A stretch of 15,034 nucleotides of DNA from JBBSBY01 sp038205805 (lineage in GTDB: Bacteria > Desulfobacterota > Desulfomonilia > Desulfomonilales > Desulfomonilaceae), in contig JBBRBO010000106.1 in NCBI GenBank assembly GCA_038205805.1, positions 1-15,034 on the forward strand, in the 5' to 3' direction. Positions 12,229 through 15,034 of this stretch are shown in pieces. The translations under genes were made by a program, and so were the position numbers. Under the pieces are notes generated by a model. It saw only the letters and a program-made list of their open reading frames with translations. It was not told the DNA's origin and ran no database searches. The first letter of the stretch is position 1, and every line of letters starts with the position of its first letter.

Positions 12229-14481
12229 TTATTGCGCATTCGTATCAGTCGGCGTGACTGCACACTGTACGTATCTATGCAGAGGCGTCCCGGCTAGTTG
12301 ATCCCGGTGCGTATTCTTGGTCAACCGGTTCACATTGGCGCCGTGCTCCACACCGTCGAACACCAAGCCGAATCCATGGGGGATTGCCACGAGCCCTGGT
12401 TGAGTGTCGGGGTCGAGAGTTAGTGGTAGGTCAATTTGACCCGCTTCCGTACTTACAGTGACCGTTTGCCCATCAGTGAGCCCGTTTTCAGCGGCGTCCT
12501 GAGGGTGCATGGCGAGGCTGCAGTAGTTCCCGCGACCCTTGTTCCACGCAGGGTCTCGCATGATGGTGTTTGCGTTTTCATCGAAGTGGCGGCCGGCCAG
12601 GAGAATAAACGGATACTTCGGGTTGATCCGGAGCGCCGCCTCTTCGGATTCCGGAGTAATCCCGGCCACCCAGTCGTCCAACTCGGGGATGTGAAGGTTG
12701 ATTTTGCCGTCGGGCGTGCGCACCTCCTCCAAGTTATCCGATCCTGAGACGCCGATGATTCGACCTTCCGGGTGGTCACGAAGGCCCTGAAAGATGGCTT
12801 CACTTTGCCTCGGTCCGTGCTGGAAGCCCGCAGCGGCCGCTTTCTTACGGAAATCAGCCGGCGCAGTCTGAAGTAAACCCCACAACAGCGCCAGATTTAT
12901 CGAACCAAGGGCCGACCCTAAGGTCTTTCCCACGACAAAGGGCATGTTAGCGAAAATCGCAGGGTTGGCCTGCGCGGCCTCCATCAGCTTGTTGGCGTAG
13001 GCCTGCCGATCTCCCTTGGCTGCTTCGTAAAGTTCCGCCGGGAAATCGGGCAGTAAACCCAGTCGCTCCGCGAGCCGTATGTGTATCTCGCTCTCTTCTA
13101 GGGGAATGCCTTCAGGTTCCACCACGGGTCTGCGCATCTGGAAATAGATTTCCGGATACGTCCAGGCGAAAAATGTCGAGTCCCACTTCTCGTACGCCGA
13201 CCGTGCGGGCAAAACATAATCGGACACCGCTGCCGTCTCGGTCATGGCGACTTCGATGGTGACCGAAAGATCCAGCCGCTTGAAAGCATCCTCGTACGCC
13301 GTAGTATCCGCGTATGATCTAAGCGGATTCGAGGCGCTGACGATTAGTGCGCGCAGGCGTTCCGGGTGATCGGACATAATCTCTTCAGGCACGACATTCG
13401 GTGGGAATGTGCCCAGGATAGCGGGGAAATCCGTCGTCACGGTGCGCCATGTTCGGGGATCGCGCTCGTCCGAGTGGGATCCGAGCGGCATCAGGTATCC
13501 TGGAAACACATTGCCGCCGGACACCCCGATACGGCCGCATAGCCCCAAGAGCAGTGCGAGCAAATACGAAACCGCGGTGCTGTGTCTGTTCATGAGGATA
13601 CCGAGATCGGCATGGAGCGCCCATTTACGTGTAGTCATCAGGCGAGCCAGTTTACGCAAGCGCTCCATCTCCAGGCCGCACACGCGGGCTGCTGCGGCAG
13701 CGTCAAAGCCTCTAATGGGGGCGACGGCTTCTTCCCAGCCGACGGCATGGGCCTTGAGGTATTCCTCATTCTGGGCGCCCTCAGAGAGAATGATGGAGAT
13801 GAGCGCCTTGCAGAGCAGCGCGTCCGTCCCCGGCTTCAGCGCCAAGTGGATGTCTGCGGCCTGGGCTGTTTCCGTGCGGCGGGGATCTACTACAACGAGC
13901 AGCTTGTCGGGATTTTCCGAGATTTCTTTGATTCTGCGACGGGCCTGAGGTGTTTGGTGGCTCATTCGCGGGTTCCAGCCCACCGCCACAAGCACATCCG
14001 TTTCTTCGTCGTGCGGGATGGTGGCCAAGTATTGGCGGCCGGCCATACGGCCCTGAACCCAGAACATGCCGGTAAGCTCTTGGGCAAGCGCGTTGTAATG
14101 ATACCGCGAGCCCAGCGATCGGAGCAGTCTCAAAGCGATTGCCGCCTCGAAATGGCACCCCTGACCGCCGCCTCCCATGAAGGCCAAGGCCTTGGGACCG
14201 TGTTCACTCACGATGTTCTTCAATTTGGAAGCAATTTCGTCCAAGGCTTGATCCCAACCGATACGCTCGAACGCGCCGCCGTTGCGCTTTAAGGGATGGG
14301 TGAGGCGATCCTTATGATGCTGATAATGGCGAATGCTAAGACCTTTTCTGCATACGTAACCTTGACTGCGGGGATTATCCCGATCCGGTCGAACCTTGCG
14401 GATGGTGTTGTCTTCCACCTGCACTTCGAGTCCGCAGTTCTGCGCGCAACATATACAGCCGGTCTTCAACCAAACGCCCAT
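12229..14481 (-). CDS. Molybdopterin-dependent oxidoreductase, single subunit, substrate unknown
   Basis: This 750-residue cytoplasmic protein belongs to the DMSO reductase/formate dehydrogenase superfamily. The N-terminal [4Fe-4S] ligands are Cys9, Cys12, Cys16 and Cys44 (CICCAQNC, then YVCRKG, with the conserved Lys46). The bis-molybdopterin core follows, with DPRRTETAQAADIHL and the LKPGTDALL stretch. The C-terminal dinucleotide-binding domain begins near YPFILLAGRHFDENA. By eye-alignment with NapA/FdhA, Ala131 (NALAQELTG) sits where Cys, SeCys, Ser or Asp usually binds molybdenum. No twin-arginine signal and no electron-transfer partner gene is adjacent. The ATG at 14481 was chosen because GGAGG lies five bases upstream and the promoter sits inside the longer frame, which begins at GTG 14553. 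Formate dehydrogenase or acetylene hydratase-like activity cannot be assigned. Confidence 0.9.
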   Translation of the reverse strand: MGVWLKTGCICCAQNCGLEVQVEDNTIRKVRPDRDNPRSQGYVCRKGLSIRHYQHHKDRLTHPLKRNGGAFERIGWDQALDEIASKLKNIVSEHGPKALAFMGGGGQGCHFEAAIALRLLRSLGSRYHYNALAQELTGMFWVQGRMAGRQYLATIPHDEETDVLVAVGWNPRMSHQTPQARRRIKEISENPDKLLVVVDPRRTETAQAADIHLALKPGTDALLCKALISIILSEGAQNEEYLKAHAVGWEEAVAPIRGFDAAAAARVCGLEMERLRKLARLMTTRKWALHADLGILMNRHSTAVSYLLALLLGLCGRIGVSGGNVFPGYLMPLGSHSDERDPRTWRTVTTDFPAILGTFPPNVVPEEIMSDHPERLRALIVSASNPLRSYADTTAYEDAFKRLDLSVTIEVAMTETAAVSDYVLPARSAYEKWDSTFFAWTYPEIYFQMRRPVVEPEGIPLEESEIHIRLAERLGLLPDFPAELYEAAKGDRQAYANKLMEAAQANPAIFANMPFVVGKTLGSALGSINLALLWGLLQTAPADFRKKAAAAGFQHGPRQSEAIFQGLRDHPEGRIIGVSGSDNLEEVRTPDGKINLHIPELDDWVAGITPESEEAALRINPKYPFILLAGRHFDENANTIMRDPAWNKGRGNYCSLAMHPQDAAENGLTDGQTVTVSTEAGQIDLPLTLDPDTQPGLVAIPHGFGLVFDGVEHGANVNRLTKNTHRDQLAGTPLHRYVQCAVTPTDTNAQ

Positions 14482-14524
14482 GTGATCCTCCGAAATGACG
14501 CAATCGTAGCTTACCGTCGCCGGG

Positions 14525-14553
14525 ATTATACCTGAAGCCGCGCCGTTTTTCAC
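14525..14553 (-). promoter_or_regulatory. Sigma70 promoter of the molybdoenzyme gene
   Basis: Read leftward, GTGAAA (14553-14548) and a perfect TATAAT (14530-14525) are 17 bases apart. Transcription would begin near 14518, leaving a leader of about 37 bases with GGAGG ahead of the ATG at 14481. An inverted repeat GCCGT-5-ACGGC (14542-14556) covers the -35 box and could be an operator. Confidence 0.7.
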
Positions 14554-14688
14554 GGCATTTTGGTTCTTGATTCACCGGGCTGAAGGCGGTTCGCGTCGGA
14601 AAAATTCCACGTGGCTGACCCATTCGTGGTGGAGACTTGCTTTGCCCAAGAAGCGGTTGTCGGCCCTAATCCGGTAAGGATAAATGTG

Positions 14689-14716
14689 TTGCTTTTGCGG
14701 TAAAAAGCTCTACAGT
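14689..14716 (+). promoter_or_regulatory. Possible promoter and inverted repeat upstream of the epimerase gene
   Basis: TTGCTT (14689-14694) and TACAGT (14711-14716) are 16 bases apart, a moderate sigma70 match. The same stretch contains GCTTTT-6-AAAAGC (14691-14708), a perfect 6-base inverted repeat that could form an operator or hairpin. It lies about 120 bases before the start codon. Confidence 0.3.
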
Positions 14717-14834
14717 ATCGTTTTATCGCAATGGTTCACTCGGCTGGAACGGCTCTGCGCCCTGTGAACGCTTGCAACTTCCTAGTCGGGGAGTGAAAGC
14801 CCCGCTCAATGTATATTCACATTCGGAGAATTGA

Positions 14835-15034
14835 ATGTCCGCAATACCCGAAGCCCGCATTTTGCTCGTCACAGGAGGCGCAGGCTTCATCGGAAGCCAT
14901 CTCGTTGAGGCATTGCTGCAACGAGGTGATACGGTACGTGTCATCGACAATCTCGCCACCGGCAAACTGGAGAACCTAGCTCAACTGAGCGCCGATAAGA
15001 CCGTCATAGAAGAGCGTCTACACTTCATTCGAGG
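14835..15034 (+). CDS. NAD-dependent sugar epimerase/dehydratase (extended SDR), 5' end only
   Basis: Sixty-six codons are present before the window ends. The N-terminus has the Rossmann glycine motif TGGAGFIGSH (residues 13-22), followed by the acidic end of beta-2 and its family extension VIDNLATGKLENL (36-48). These identify an extended short-chain dehydrogenase of the UDP-glucose 4-epimerase/dTDP-glucose dehydratase/UDP-glucuronate decarboxylase group acting on nucleotide sugars in the cytoplasm. The exact substrate cannot be told from this fragment. GGAG (14825-14828) lies six bases before the ATG. The gene is divergent from the molybdoenzyme gene. Confidence 0.9.
   Translation, partial: MSAIPEARILLVTGGAGFIGSHLVEALLQRGDTVRVIDNLATGKLENLAQLSADKTVIEERLHFIR

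Larger units (their letters stand above)
14482..14834. other. Divergent intergenic region between the molybdoenzyme and epimerase genes
   Basis: These 353 bases hold a convincing leftward promoter (14525-14553), a possible rightward promoter overlapping an inverted repeat (14689-14716), and the ribosome binding site of the epimerase gene. The short leftward frame at 14723-14965 mostly opposes the epimerase gene and is not supported. I see no other structure. Confidence 0.75.

Noticed and set aside
13582..14292. 236-codon rightward open frame
   Set aside because: Antisense to the molybdoenzyme gene in its conserved core; nothing recognisable in the product.
14482..14553. 24-codon N-terminal extension of the molybdoenzyme
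   Set aside because: It would start inside the -35 box of a strong promoter, whereas ATG 14481 has GGAGG at ideal spacing.

Overview
The window reads as an ordinary chromosomal segment of a Gram-negative bacterium, most likely a member of the Desulfobacterota (the former Deltaproteobacteria). Three things point there. The first is the gene string DUF4416-yicC-rpoZ-rlmB; from memory, DUF4416 beside yicC is typical of that phylum. The second is a fused indolepyruvate:ferredoxin oxidoreductase pair (iorA-iorB). The third is arabinose-5-phosphate isomerase (kdsD), which implies a Kdo-containing lipopolysaccharide. This assignment is from recall of families, not from a search. No rRNA, tRNA, CRISPR array, transposase or phage gene is visible.

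Layout. Positions 1-5914 form a leftward block. In transcription order it holds a PHP-domain phosphoesterase, an alkaline-phosphatase-superfamily phosphodiesterase, the tRNA methyltransferase trmL, iorA, iorB (8-base overlap with iorA), a small unrecognised protein with a good ribosome binding site, and the first 34 codons of an unrecognised gene running off the left edge. Positions 5915-6437 are a divergent intergenic region. It has a good sigma70-type promoter towards glmM and several nested inverted repeats that could fold in the glmM leader RNA.

Positions 6438-11771 form a rightward block: glmM and kdsD (overlapping), dksA, DUF4416, yicC, rpoZ and rlmB (the last two sharing a TAATG junction). 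The block mixes envelope sugar metabolism (GlcN-1-P for UDP-GlcNAc, D-arabinose-5-P for Kdo) with transcription and RNA functions (DksA, RNA polymerase omega, YicC, RlmB). Positions 11772-12228 hold two terminator-like hairpins and an inverted pair of about 25 bp, between convergent genes. Positions 12229-14481 encode a single-subunit molybdopterin oxidoreductase read leftward from a perfect TATAAT promoter. Its start was placed 24 codons inside the longest open frame. At the right edge a divergent NAD-dependent sugar epimerase/dehydratase begins at 14835 and runs out of the window.

Nothing here is clearly a new multi-gene system. The items most worth a second look are the folded leader upstream of glmM, the orphan molybdoenzyme with alanine at the inferred metal-ligand position, the hypothetical protein tied to iorAB, and the paired repeat in the terminator region.
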